Assembly: GCA_012103455.1 (NCBI GenBank)
Contig: WLWT01000001.1
Span: forward strand, 2,859,288-2,923,287
From: Gammaproteobacteria bacterium
GTDB taxonomy: Bacteria > Pseudomonadota > Gammaproteobacteria > HK1
Reading direction: 5' to 3'
Length of the DNA stretch: 64,000 bases
Notes under the pieces: model-generated
What the model was told of the DNA's origin: nothing
Databases searched by the model: none
What the model saw: only the letters and a program-made list of their open reading frames with translations
Position numbers and translations under genes: made by a program
Part shown: positions 37,346-46,194 of the stretch, piece by piece
Numbering within the stretch: position 1 is the first letter of the stretch
How the letters are laid out: each line of letters opens with the position of its first letter

Positions 37346-38067
37346 TGGAGCGGCGCGATTTCGATGCGGCGGCGGCGTGGGGCGGCACCCAAGTATTCGA
37401 CTGGTATGGCGTTGGGGACACCGGAGTGATCATTGCCGAAGCCACCCCTGGCGGCGGGCTTTAGGTGTTCGAAGATGCCCACTGGTTGGAGATGATAGAT
37501 CCCGATACCGCGCAACCCATGGCAGAGGGCACCACTGGTGATCAGTGCGTGACTGGTCTATTTAAAAATATCGTCTATCCCATCTGCGCTTCGATACGCA
37601 AGCTCTGAGCGCGGTTGTAACCAGCCCGCTACCTGGCAATGGCTGGACTTTACGCCATACCTGGGACTTCATGGGGGGCAGCGACAACATGGTAAAGTTG
37701 CGCGGCATTAACATTTATCCGGCGGCTAGGGGTTTATCCGGCGACTAGGGGTTTATCCGGCGGCTGAGGCGGCTTGCTCAGCCAGTGGCCGCAGGCGACG
37801 GGCGAATACGTGTGCCGCCTGCGGCAAGTGCCAACTACCGGTTTCGAGCAATTGACGGTAGAAGTGGAATGGCGCGGCCAGCCCGAAGGAACCGGATCAG
37901 CAACTGGGGCCGGCTCAAAAGATGGCGCTGAAAAAGCAGTGGCAGATAAGCGACAACAGCAACTGGGGGTGCGGGTTGAGGTGAAACTGGTGCCACCACA
38001 GAGCACGGCTGAAGCCACTGGTGTCACCGCACGGCAAAAACCAGTACGGTTAATCGACGAGCGCTGA
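37346..38067 (+). pseudogene. Phenylacetate-CoA-ligase-like (PaaK family) remnant
   Basis: Reads AWGGTQVFDWYGVGDTGVII with an in-frame TAG near 37460, then VFEDAHWLEMIDPDTAQPMA and GGSDNMVKLRGINIYPAA. The C-terminal AMP-binding lid follows in another frame (ATGEYVCRLRQVPTTGFEQL, LGVRVEVKLVPPQSTAEATG, RQKPVRLIDER). The N-terminal half is gone. A threefold 19-bp duplication has split the reading at INIYPAA. It follows the PrpD remnant and precedes an amidase remnant, all on one strand, so this was probably a catabolic operon. Confidence 0.75.
37714..37769 (+). repeat. 19-bp x3 tandem array in the PaaK-like remnant
   Basis: TTTATCCGGCGGCTAGGGG, then the same with one change, then a partial third unit. 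Not a multiple of three; it breaks the frame and adds stops. Confidence 0.9.
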
Positions 38068-38618
38068 TGAGCACGGCCCACGAACTGAGCGCAGTAGCCG
38101 CCAGCCAGGCGCTAGCCGAAGAAGGTAGCGTTTACCGCCCCCAACAATGGCGTTTCATGCGCGGATATAAGCTTTCGCGTTTATGCCTAGCCGGTGTTAC
38201 GTTAATCGAATCCTATCCGGCTAACGCATGGAATGCGCAGCGCCTTGCTGAAGCCGGTGCGCAAGTGGCCAGATCAGTGCGCTACGGTGCCTCACTAACG
38301 GTGCGGAAGGTGGCCCTGGCGGCGGAGTGTATCCGCTTAGTGCGGGCCGCTGGCGAAGCGCTGTTCGGTCAGGCTGAGCTCATTTGCTCATCCGTTGCTC
38401 CCTCCTTACCCGTGCGCACCGGCGAGGCGGCGCCTGCCGATCAGGCGGACTTTACCGCGCTCGCTAACATTCTAGGCGCGCCTGCCCTCAGCCTCCCTGC
38501 CGGGATCAGCACCAGTGGTCTTCCCATCGGTGTGCAGTTAGTGCCGGCGCCGGACCGTGACAGGTGGCTACTCGAAGTAGCTAAGGGCATTGACGAGTTG
38601 CTTACGCCGCTGCGATGA
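38067..38618 (+). pseudogene. Amidase-signature family remnant fused to unrelated sequence
   Basis: Open frame of 183 aa from ATG 38067. Only the last about 60 residues match the C-terminal part of amidase-signature enzymes (DFTALANILGAPALSLPAGI, GLPIGVQLVPAPDRDRW). The Ser-cisSer-Lys catalytic region of that family (normally 250 residues upstream) is absent. The first 100 residues may derive from the middle of the same gene after internal deletion. It overlaps the wzm start by 4 nt (ATGA), so its translation could still matter for the exporter gene. Confidence 0.6.
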
Positions 38619-39484
38619 CTGCACCCCTGCCGCACAAAGATCGCCCATATAGGCGCCAGATAGATGGGATCGAAACCACCATGATCCGTCCACAACGAGG
38701 ATTGAGTTTGGCCAACTTGGCCGAGCTTTGGCGCTTTAGGGAGCTGGCGCTAGTCATGGTGGAGCGCGACATTCGCGTGCGCTACCGCCAAACCGTGATG
38801 GGGGTGAGCTGGGCTATCGCCCAACCCATCGTCATGATGGTGGTGTTCTCCATTGTCTTTGGCCGCTTGGCTAAAGTACCGTCCGAGGGTTTTCCATATC
38901 CTGTTTTCGTCTACGCCGGCTTATTGCCTTGGCTGCTGTTCGCCAACGCTGTGTCCCATGCCTCCAATGCTCTAGTGGCGCAATCCCAACTGGTGTCCAA
39001 GATTTATTTTCCCCGCCTGCTGTTGCCACTGAGCGCGGTGGGCGTTTGGCTGATGGATTTTGTTATCGCCGCCTTCGTGCTGATGGCGTTGATGCTCTAC
39101 TACGGCACCCCGTTTAGCCTCGGTTTGTTGTTGCTAGCGCCGCTGCTGGCCGGGGTACTGTTGGCTGCCCTGGGAGTAGGGGTGTTCTTTTCTGCGCTCA
39201 TCGTCAGCTACCGCGATTTTCGCTATGTGGTGCCGTTCGTGATCCAGATCTGGATGTTCGCCACCCCGGTCATCTATCCACTTGCGATGATTCCCACCGA
39301 ATGGCAGTGGCTCATGCATCTCAATCCGATGGCCGGTTTCGTCGATGGTTTTCGTGCCGCTTTTTTAGGCAAGCCTTTGAACCTCGGCGCGCTGGCCGTG
39401 GCGGCTTTTGTGGCAGCCTTAATGTTTCTAGTGGGGGCGGTGTATTTTCAACGGGCGGAAAGGCGTTTTGCCGATGTTATCTGA
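38615..39484 (+). CDS. Polysaccharide ABC exporter, permease (Wzm-like)
   Basis: 289 aa ABC-2 type membrane protein with six membrane segments (AQPIVMMVVFSIVFGRL, LLPWLLFANAVSHASNALV, LGVGVFFSALIVSYRDFRYV, WMFATPVIYPLAMIP). The SQLVSKIYFPRLLLPLS and HLNPMAGFVDGFR segments are typical of KpsM/TagG/Wzm. With the next gene it exports a finished polysaccharide or O-antigen across the inner membrane. Starts in a 4-nt overlap with the amidase remnant; overlaps wzt by 11 nt. Confidence 0.9.
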   Translation: MTAPLPHKDRPYRRQIDGIETTMIRPQRGLSLANLAELWRFRELALVMVERDIRVRYRQTVMGVSWAIAQPIVMMVVFSIVFGRLAKVPSEGFPYPVFVYAGLLPWLLFANAVSHASNALVAQSQLVSKIYFPRLLLPLSAVGVWLMDFVIAAFVLMALMLYYGTPFSLGLLLLAPLLAGVLLAALGVGVFFSALIVSYRDFRYVVPFVIQIWMFATPVIYPLAMIPTEWQWLMHLNPMAGFVDGFRAAFLGKPLNLGALAVAAFVAALMFLVGAVYFQRAERRFADVI

Positions 39485-40757
39485 AGAGGGGAGGGCGAAG
39501 AACTGGGCCATAGAGGCCACGGGTTTAGGTAAGGAGTACATCGTCGGTGGTATCAGCGCGCCGGACAACTTCAAGGATTTGTTGGTGCACATGGCTAGCG
39601 CGCCGTGGCGGCGCTGGCGGCAGTTGCGCGGAGAGGTCAGCGCCGGGCAGCGCTTCTGGGCCTTGAACGCTATTGATCTCGCCGTCCCGGCCGGCCAAGT
39701 CCTCGGCGTCATCGGCCATAACGGCGCCGGCAAGAGCACTTTGCTCAAGGTGTTGAGCCGCATCACTGCACCCACCACGGGCGCGGTGCTGTTGCGCGGT
39801 AGGGTGGCTAGCTTGTTGGAGGTGGGCACCGGCTTTCACCCGGAGCTTTCCGGCCGTGAAAACATCTACCTCAACGGCGCCGTGCTGGGTATGCGGCGTA
39901 AAGATATACAGCAAAGTTTTGACGAAATCGTGGATTTCTCCGGTGTTGAGCGCTTCATCGACACCCCGGTCAAACGTTATTCCTCCGGCATGCACATGCG
40001 CTTGGCTTTCGCCGTCGCCGCCCACCTGCGCGCCGACATCATGCTGGTCGATGAGGTGTTGGCCGTTGGTGACCATGCGTTTCAGCAACGTTGTCTAGGC
40101 AAGATGGGTGATGTGGCCCGCAGCGGCCGCACCATTTTATTCGTCAGCCACAACATGAATGCGGTGCAGTCATTGTGTACCCGGGCGGTGCGTATCGAGG
40201 ACGGCGCCATCGTCGATGATGATGTGCCGCGGGCGGTGACGGCCCGCTATCTGTCGTGCATGAGCGCGGGCAGGGTGGAGGCTATCTGGGCCGAAGATGA
40301 GGCGCCTGGCGATGAGGCTGTGCGTTTATTGGCGGTGCGCCTGCTGGGTGAGCCGTGGCATGCCGGCGTCTACGGCAGCTCCGCGCCACCGATCGTGGAG
40401 ATGGAGGTGTTGGTACACCATGCCGAGCCGGATCTGTGCATCGGTTTTGACCTCGTTACCGCCAATGGCCAAGCGGTTTTGCGCACCCATCACAGTGATG
40501 TAGAGATCGAGCACAAACCCGCGGTGCGCCCGGGTATTAACCGCCTGCGGTGTCCACTGCCCAAGGATTTGCTGAACGCCGGTATTTACCACGTCTGTCC
40601 GCGTATCAGTGTGCACCGGCGGTATTGGATCGTGGAGGACGATGCGGCGGTCGCTTTTGAGCTGCTGCTCGATCATGGCCGCTCGCCCTTGTTCGGCACC
40701 CGCGATATAGAGCGCCCTGGAGCTATCTCGCCGATCATCGAGTGGTATGGCGCTTGA
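39474..40757 (+). CDS. Polysaccharide ABC exporter, ATPase with carbohydrate-binding C-terminus (Wzt-like)
   Basis: 427 aa from ATG 39474, inside the end of wzm. Walker A VIGHNGAGKSTLLKVLSRI, ABC signature RYSSGMHMRLAFAVAAHL, Walker B IMLVDEVLAVGD, and H-loop LFVSHNMNAV. Residues about 270-427 form the Wzt C-terminal jelly-roll that recognises the modified chain end (EMEVLVHHAEPDLCIGFDLV). The presence of this domain suggests that a capped polymer is exported. Confidence 0.92.
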   Translation: MLSEEGRAKNWAIEATGLGKEYIVGGISAPDNFKDLLVHMASAPWRRWRQLRGEVSAGQRFWALNAIDLAVPAGQVLGVIGHNGAGKSTLLKVLSRITAPTTGAVLLRGRVASLLEVGTGFHPELSGRENIYLNGAVLGMRRKDIQQSFDEIVDFSGVERFIDTPVKRYSSGMHMRLAFAVAAHLRADIMLVDEVLAVGDHAFQQRCLGKMGDVARSGRTILFVSHNMNAVQSLCTRAVRIEDGAIVDDDVPRAVTARYLSCMSAGRVEAIWAEDEAPGDEAVRLLAVRLLGEPWHAGVYGSSAPPIVEMEVLVHHAEPDLCIGFDLVTANGQAVLRTHHSDVEIEHKPAVRPGINRLRCPLPKDLLNAGIYHVCPRISVHRRYWIVEDDAAVAFELLLDHGRSPLFGTRDIERPGAISPIIEWYGA

Positions 40758-40870
40758 CTCGGGAGGATTTGAACGGCGGTTGGCCGCGTATCTCCATCGT
40801 CACGCCTACGCTCAATCAAGCTGAATCTCTGGAGCATACACTTCGTTCGATTACCCGGCGACTACACGTG
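40742..40870 (+). pseudogene. Glycosyltransferase family 2 N-terminal fragment
   Basis: Overlaps the end of wzt and reads WPRISIVTPTLNQAESLEHT then LRSI, the first strand and helix of GT-A family 2 enzymes. The rest is lost: no DxD motif or acceptor region follows. The next 220 nt are unassigned before the transposase remnant. Confidence 0.65.
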
Positions 40871-41216
40871 TTACGAGGGACGGGGCCTCGCTGGCCGGCC
40901 CTGCCGGCACTATGGCCGAAGCCAACGCCATCTGTTCTACCGTGAAGGTATTGCGGCGCTTAAGCGGGCTAGAGTAGTGCGGAAAATCACTGAGTTGGCC
41001 ATGATACATTCAATGCCAATGAATTTAGTTTCTAAATTCTCCAAGATCGCAGCGATGCCTATAATCCGCGCCCAGCGCCCCCTCACCGCGCACGGTGAGG
41101 TGCGGTTGTACGGTCATTCGAGCCAGCGTGAGAGCAAAGAGCGCGGCCTCGCCGAGTTGTTCGCCAAGCGCTTGGAGGAGGCACTGGAGCAGCTTGCCGC
41201 TGGCCTGCATACACCG

Positions 41217-41240
41217 GCCCACGGTGAAGCCCACGGTGAA
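41217..41240 (+). repeat. 12-bp x2 perfect tandem duplication in the transposase remnant
   Basis: GCCCACGGTGAA repeated twice. Confidence 0.85.
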
Positions 41241-41567
41241 GAAATACGCCAAGAGGATGGAGCGCACCGGGCGGCTCAAACAACGCTACGCGCGCGCCGC
41301 CCGGTACGACGACATCGCGGTGAGCCACGACCTAGCCAGTGGTCATGGCCAGTGGCCATGCTACCGCTATCAAGTGGCCGCGCATCAAGTCCGTCGAACT
41401 CACTTTGCCGGGGGTGTGTACTGCCTGCGCACCAACCCGACCGAGTGGGACGAAGCCACACTGTGGCGCATCTGCACGAGGCTGACCGGCCTCGAAGCGG
41501 TGTTTCGCTCACTGAAATCGGCACTGGAGCTGCGCCCGGTTTATCAGCATAAGACCGGGCGGGTCAG

Positions 41568-41601
41568 TGCTCGTCTATTTATTTTGCTCGTCTATTTATT
41601 T
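41568..41601 (+). repeat. 17-bp x2 perfect tandem duplication in the transposase remnant
   Basis: TGCTCGTCTATTTATTT repeated without mismatch; shifts the reading frame. Confidence 0.92.
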
Positions 41602-41715
41602 GCGGGCCGACTTCATGGAACCGGATACTGAAACGGGCGAACTCAAACGCTTGCCCATAAAAAGCTACAGCAACCATGACTTCTTTGAGTGACAATAGAT
41701 GCTCCGGATAGAGTC

Positions 41716-42669
41716 ATGCCAGCACCCTTAGTCAGCATCTTGATCCCGTGTTATAACGCCGCGCGCTTCATCGAAGAGGCGGTGGTGAGCGCCCTGGCGC
41801 AGACCTATGAGCCCATCGAAGTCATCATCGTGAACGATGGCTCCAGCGACTGCAGCGCCCATATCCTGGAGCAGTTCACCGATCGAGTAACTGTCCTACA
41901 GCAAGACAATCAGGGCGGCAACGCCGCCCGCAACCGCTTGCTGGCGGCGGCAACGGGCACCTGGTTGCAATATCTGGACGCGGACGATTACTTGCTGACC
42001 CATAAAATTCACGATCAGTTAAACGCCGCTCGACGGGGCGATGCCGATGTGCTCTTGAGCACCGTAACAACCCGTAACGAACGGTCAACCCCTCCCAACT
42101 TCACCGATTCACCCATCGCCGGCAGCGCCGATCCCTGGGAACTCATGGCCTCATGGCGCTTGCCACAGACCGGCGGCGCACTATGGTCCAAGGCGGCGTT
42201 GGAGTCGGTGGACGGTTGGCGGGTGGAGCAGCGTTGTTGCCAAGACAACGAACTCTATCTACGCCTGTTGAAAGCGGGCAAGGTATTCGAAGCGGTGGAG
42301 ACGGACGGCGCGGTGTATCGAGACTGGGGCGGAGCAACGGTGTCACGCGCCGATGTTGACCTAAACCGCAAGACCCGCCTGGAACTCATCGACGAGACGG
42401 AAGACTTCCTACGTGAACACGGTGAACTCACGCTCCAACGGCAAGCGGCGATCAGCTATTCGCGCTTCCAGATGGCCCGGGTGATCTGGCCCTGCGATCG
42501 CCCATGGGCCGAGCGCATCATGCAACACCTCTATGCCAACGATACGCAATTCGAACCACCGCACGGCAGCCTCAAGCCACTGTATCGATGGCTCCTCAAA
42601 CACCTAGGGTTTTCAGCCGCGGAACATATTGCCGCGGCCGGCCGGGGACAATTCCCATTCTCCATGTGA
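41716..42669 (+). CDS. Glycosyltransferase family 2
   Basis: About 317 aa from ATG 41716 (a GTG 27 nt earlier is possible). GT-A fold: LVSILIPCYNAARFIEEAVV, EVIIVNDGSSD, and the DxD-type metal site in LQYLDADDYLL. The acceptor part follows (RCCQDNELYLRLL). It should add a sugar to the polysaccharide exported by Wzm/Wzt; sugar and linkage unknown. Its 3' end is 20 nt from the convergent ileS. Confidence 0.88.
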   Translation: MPAPLVSILIPCYNAARFIEEAVVSALAQTYEPIEVIIVNDGSSDCSAHILEQFTDRVTVLQQDNQGGNAARNRLLAAATGTWLQYLDADDYLLTHKIHDQLNAARRGDADVLLSTVTTRNERSTPPNFTDSPIAGSADPWELMASWRLPQTGGALWSKAALESVDGWRVEQRCCQDNELYLRLLKAGKVFEAVETDGAVYRDWGGATVSRADVDLNRKTRLELIDETEDFLREHGELTLQRQAAISYSRFQMARVIWPCDRPWAERIMQHLYANDTQFEPPHGSLKPLYRWLLKHLGFSAAEHIAAAGRGQFPFSM

Positions 42670-42688
42670 TGATCCCTCTAAGTGACAA

Positions 42689-45600
42689 TTACCGGGCCAC
42701 CCGCAGTTCGATGGTCCAAGCCGCTTCCGCCAGATGGCGCTGTACTGCGTAAGTATGCTCGAACGCCTCGTCATGCCAGGTGGCAGCCAATGTTTCCGCC
42801 ATGATGAACCCACGGTGCTCAGCCACCGCTCGGGTGATCTCGGCACTGCCTATTACCCGCAACTCGATCCGATCATCCACCTGTAGCTCAGCGCTCTTAC
42901 GGGCGTCCTGCACCGTGCGCACCACCTCGCGGGCGAGACCTTCGCGCTCGAGCGCCGGGGTGAGTTCCGTATTCAGCGCCACCAGATAACCGTCCTCTTC
43001 CGCGCAGGCGAAGCCGGGGGCGGAGCGCGTTTCGATGAGAAAGTCTTCGGGCTCGAAGCTCAGCGCTTGGCCGTCCACTGCCAGCACATGGGGGTGTCCC
43101 GCCGCCACGTCCGCGGCGATGGCCGCCCCGTCAGCGCTCTGTAACGCCTTGCGAATGGCGGGAATGAGTTTGCCGTAGCGTTTGCCCACCCGGGGCAGAT
43201 TGGGCTTGATCCTGTAGCTCACCAACCCGGCGTCGCGGGCGATGGGTTCAACGCTCTTGACATTCAGCTCTTCCATGATCTGCCCGGCCAGCGCGCCGAT
43301 GGCTACGGCGGCCTGCTCATCCGGTGCTCTCACCAACAGCTTGGCCAAGGGCTGGCGCACCCGTAAGCGGTGAGCTTCCCGCGCCGAGCGCCCCAAGCCG
43401 ACCACCCGCTGCACCACGGCCACGTCATGGATGAGCCTTTCGTCCACCCACTCGGCGCACGCTTGAGGCCACTCGGCCATATGTACGCTAAGGGGCGCGG
43501 ATCGATCCACGGAGCGCACCAAGTTCTGGTGCAGTGCCTCGGCTATGAACGGCATGAAGGGTGCGATCAACCGGGTGACGGTCTGCAGCGCTGCATACAA
43601 AGTGAGGTAGGCGGCTTGTTTGTCCTGACCCTGGGCCGCTTTCCAAAAGCGGCGGCGGTTGCGGCGCACATACCAATTGCTCAATTGATCAACGAAATGC
43701 TCGATGGCCTCTCCAGCGGCTTTGGCATCGAAGTCATCCATTGCATGGGTCGCCGTTGCCACGGTTCGGTGGAGCAGGGCAACCAGCCAGCGGTCGATCC
43801 GAGGCCGGCGCTCAAGGGGCACTGGTGCGTTCAGATCCACCTGATCCAAGCGCGCGTACATGACGAAGAAAGCATAAGTGTTCCACAGCGTATTGACGAA
43901 GCTGGCCGCCACCTCGGCGATGATCTCCACCGAGATGCGCTTTTGACCATCGGGCGGCACCCGGGCCAAGAAATGCCAGCGCAAAGCGTCCGCCCCCACT
44001 TTGTCGAAGACGTCGTAAGGATCGACGATGTTGCCCTTGGACTTGGACATCTTGAAGCCGTCTTTATCGACGATATGGCTCAAGCACACACAGTTCTTAA
44101 AGGCGACCTTGTCCGATACCAAGGTGGCGATGGCGTGCAGGGTATAGAACCAACCGCGGGTTTGATCGATGGCCTCGCAGATATAGTCGGCCGGGAAGTG
44201 CGTCTCGAAGATAGCCCGGTTCTCGAACGGATAGTGCCACTGGGCATAGCTCATGGCGCCCGAGTCGAACCAGCAGTCGATGACTTCGGGCACCCGCTCG
44301 AACTGCGCGCCGCTCAGCGGATCGGTGAAGGTGATCGCATCCACGGCGGGCCGGTGTAAATCCAGCTCCGCTAAGCTGCTGCCGCTTAAAGCTTCCAGTT
44401 CGGCCACAGATCCTACGCAGCGGAAATTGCCGTTGCCGTCCGTCCAAATAGGCAGGGGGGTACCCCAAAAGCGCTCGCGCGACAGCGCCCAATCGATATT
44501 GTTCTCCAGCCAATTGCCGAAGCGGCCATCGCGTATGTGCGCCGGTACCCAATTGATGGTTTGATTGAGTGCTATCAGCCGATCGCGAAATCGACTGGTG
44601 CGTATATACCACGCTTGCTTGGCGTAGTAGATAAGCGGATCGCCGGTGCGCCAGCCGAAAGGATAGTTGTGCAGATACTTCTCGGCGCGGAATATATCGC
44701 CCCGTTGCGTCAAGATATCGATAAGCACCGGATCGGCTTCTTTGAAGAACATACCGGCTACCGGTGTTACTTCGTTTTTGAAGCAGCCGTCCAGACCCAC
44801 GCCGTGAACCACCGGCAGGCCGTGAGCTTGGCAGAGATTCAAGTCGTCCACGCCATAAGCAGGGGCGCAGTGGACGATACCGGTGCCGTCCTCGGTGCTG
44901 ACGAAATCAGCGGGCAATACCTGCCAGCAGTTGTCCGCCGGTTCCACCGCTAGGTAGTCGAATAAGCGCTGATAACGCCGTCCGATCAGATCACGGCCTG
45001 TGACCGTTTTGACGATGTGGTGATCACGGTCTCGCAGTGCCGACGCCACCAGGGCGCTGGCCAGGATCAGTGTTTCGCCGCCGCATTCGACGTAGGCGTA
45101 ATCTATCTCTTCACCCACCGCCAGGCACAGATTGGAGGGCAAGGTCCAAGGCGTGGTGGTCCACACTAGATACGAAGTATTGTCCTCGTCCGCGGCGCGC
45201 AACCGCACGTAGATGGAAGGGTCCTGCACCTCTTTATAACCCAGCGCTACCTCATGGGACGACAGGGTGGCGCCGATCCGCGGATCATAGGGCACCACTT
45301 TGTAACCTAGGTATAAAAGATCTTTATCCCATAGGGTTTTGAGCAGATGCCATACCGACTCTATGTAGCCGTTGTCGAGCGTGTAATAAGCTTCGTCCAG
45401 GTTGACCCAAAAACCCATCCGCTCGGTCATTTTTTCCCAGTCGGCGATATAGCGCAGCACCGATTCGCGGCAGCGGCGGGTGAATTGGGCGATGCCCACT
45501 TCCTGCTCGATACGGCTTTTGTCGAAGATATCGAGTTCTTTTTCGATCTCGTGTTCCACCGGTAAACCGTGGGTGTCCCAACCGGCTTTACGCGGCACGT

Positions 45601-45832
45601 GGTAACCACGCATGGTTTTATAGCGCGGATAGACATCTTTGAAGGTACGGGCTAGAACGTGGTGAATACCCGGCTTGCCATTGGCCGTGGGCGGGCCTTC
45701 GCAGAAAGTAAAGCGTTGTTTACCTTTGGATTGTTCCAGCGTTTGCTCGAACACCCGGTGTTCGCGCCAAAATTGCAAGATGGTTGTTTCCAAGGCCGGG
45801 CCGTCATAGTGGCCGGTTACTGCTTCGAACAT
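42689..45832 (-). CDS. ileS: Isoleucyl-tRNA synthetase, type 2 (eukaryote-like form)
   Basis: 1047 aa from the ATG at 45832, directly behind GGAGAGAG; the GTG at 45844 is within the ribosome site. The class I signature HIGH appears as GIHHVLARTFKDVYPRYKTM, and KMSKSKGNIVDPYDV is the second. The GWDTHGLPVEHEIEKELDI region and the editing domain are present, and there is no C-terminal zinc finger as in E. coli IleS. These features mark the type 2 enzymes, which are typically resistant to mupirocin. The gene is preceded by a T-box leader, which is unexpected for a proteobacterium. Confidence 0.93.
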   Translation of the reverse strand: MFEAVTGHYDGPALETTILQFWREHRVFEQTLEQSKGKQRFTFCEGPPTANGKPGIHHVLARTFKDVYPRYKTMRGYHVPRKAGWDTHGLPVEHEIEKELDIFDKSRIEQEVGIAQFTRRCRESVLRYIADWEKMTERMGFWVNLDEAYYTLDNGYIESVWHLLKTLWDKDLLYLGYKVVPYDPRIGATLSSHEVALGYKEVQDPSIYVRLRAADEDNTSYLVWTTTPWTLPSNLCLAVGEEIDYAYVECGGETLILASALVASALRDRDHHIVKTVTGRDLIGRRYQRLFDYLAVEPADNCWQVLPADFVSTEDGTGIVHCAPAYGVDDLNLCQAHGLPVVHGVGLDGCFKNEVTPVAGMFFKEADPVLIDILTQRGDIFRAEKYLHNYPFGWRTGDPLIYYAKQAWYIRTSRFRDRLIALNQTINWVPAHIRDGRFGNWLENNIDWALSRERFWGTPLPIWTDGNGNFRCVGSVAELEALSGSSLAELDLHRPAVDAITFTDPLSGAQFERVPEVIDCWFDSGAMSYAQWHYPFENRAIFETHFPADYICEAIDQTRGWFYTLHAIATLVSDKVAFKNCVCLSHIVDKDGFKMSKSKGNIVDPYDVFDKVGADALRWHFLARVPPDGQKRISVEIIAEVAASFVNTLWNTYAFFVMYARLDQVDLNAPVPLERRPRIDRWLVALLHRTVATATHAMDDFDAKAAGEAIEHFVDQLSNWYVRRNRRRFWKAAQGQDKQAAYLTLYAALQTVTRLIAPFMPFIAEALHQNLVRSVDRSAPLSVHMAEWPQACAEWVDERLIHDVAVVQRVVGLGRSAREAHRLRVRQPLAKLLVRAPDEQAAVAIGALAGQIMEELNVKSVEPIARDAGLVSYRIKPNLPRVGKRYGKLIPAIRKALQSADGAAIAADVAAGHPHVLAVDGQALSFEPEDFLIETRSAPGFACAEEDGYLVALNTELTPALEREGLAREVVRTVQDARKSAELQVDDRIELRVIGSAEITRAVAEHRGFIMAETLAATWHDEAFEHTYAVQRHLAEAAWTIELRVAR

Positions 45833-46103
45833 GTCTCTCTCCACTCAATCATTACTGCTCAGCAACACCGGACTGTCATCCACCGCACAAGACGCCGCTT
45901 GTTGAGGCGCATCTGTAGGTGCTGTCCGCATGCCGGGGCGATTCAGTGGATTCACTTCGCGGTACCACCCGGCTTCACCGGCTCTTCGCAGCAACCGGTC
46001 TTGACAAGCGACGGTGCCAGCTCCTGAGTCAATGGACTCAGGAATGCATAGACGCAAGCCGATGGCACGATCACTTCGGCCTTGTCTCGCGGGCCAAGCG
46101 TCT
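45833..46103 (-). promoter_or_regulatory. T-box riboswitch (tRNA-Ile sensing) upstream of ileS
   Basis: Read on the minus strand. The T-box core CCGGGTGGTACCGCG (45972-45958) contains the UGGU that pairs with the ACCA end of a tRNA with discriminator A, as tRNA-Ile has. The antisequestrator is complete: GCCGGG and GCG flank the seven-base UGGUACC bulge and pair with CGC CCCGGC at 45940-45932. Stem III (ACCGG/CCGGT) and an 8-bp hairpin (TCCTGAGT/ACTCAGGA) precede it. A stem I candidate (base AGACGC 46103-46098 with GCGTCT 46055-46050) encloses an AUC specifier at 46071-46069. No U run follows. Instead CCACTGAATC (45949-45940) can pair at 9 of 10 positions with GATTGAGTGG (45850-45841), which overlaps the ribosome site, so control is probably translational. 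Confidence 0.9.
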
Positions 46104-46162
46104 GAGCTTACTCCGTGCGCGGCGCCTACACCGGTTGGCGCCTTGCCTGTTTCGGTCAGCGG

Positions 46163-46194
46163 CTCCAGGGTGGTTTTCCTCCAGGGTGATTTTC
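46163..46194 (-). repeat. 16-bp x2 tandem duplication upstream of the T-box
   Basis: CTCCAGGGTGGTTTTC then CTCCAGGGTGATTTTC on the + strand, about 60 nt before the stem I candidate in transcript order. Confidence 0.85.

Larger units (their letters stand above)
41090..41631 (+). pseudogene. IS1634-like (IS4 superfamily) transposase remnant
   Basis: Fragments in two frames: REVRLYGHSSQRESKERGLA-type start, then GRLKQRYARAARYDDIAVSH, GGVYCLRTNPTEWDEATLWR and the last catalytic region with Glu in LTGLEAVFRSLKSALELRPV. The first two catalytic Asp are missing. A perfect 17-bp duplication (41568-41601) disrupts the C-terminus. Its position between a broken and an intact glycosyltransferase suggests that the element removed the first one. 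Confidence 0.75.

Noticed and set aside
45845..45960. Intrinsic terminator (transcriptional T-box) between the T-box core and ileS
   Set aside because: No hairpin followed by a U run is present; pairing with the ribosome-site region fits better.
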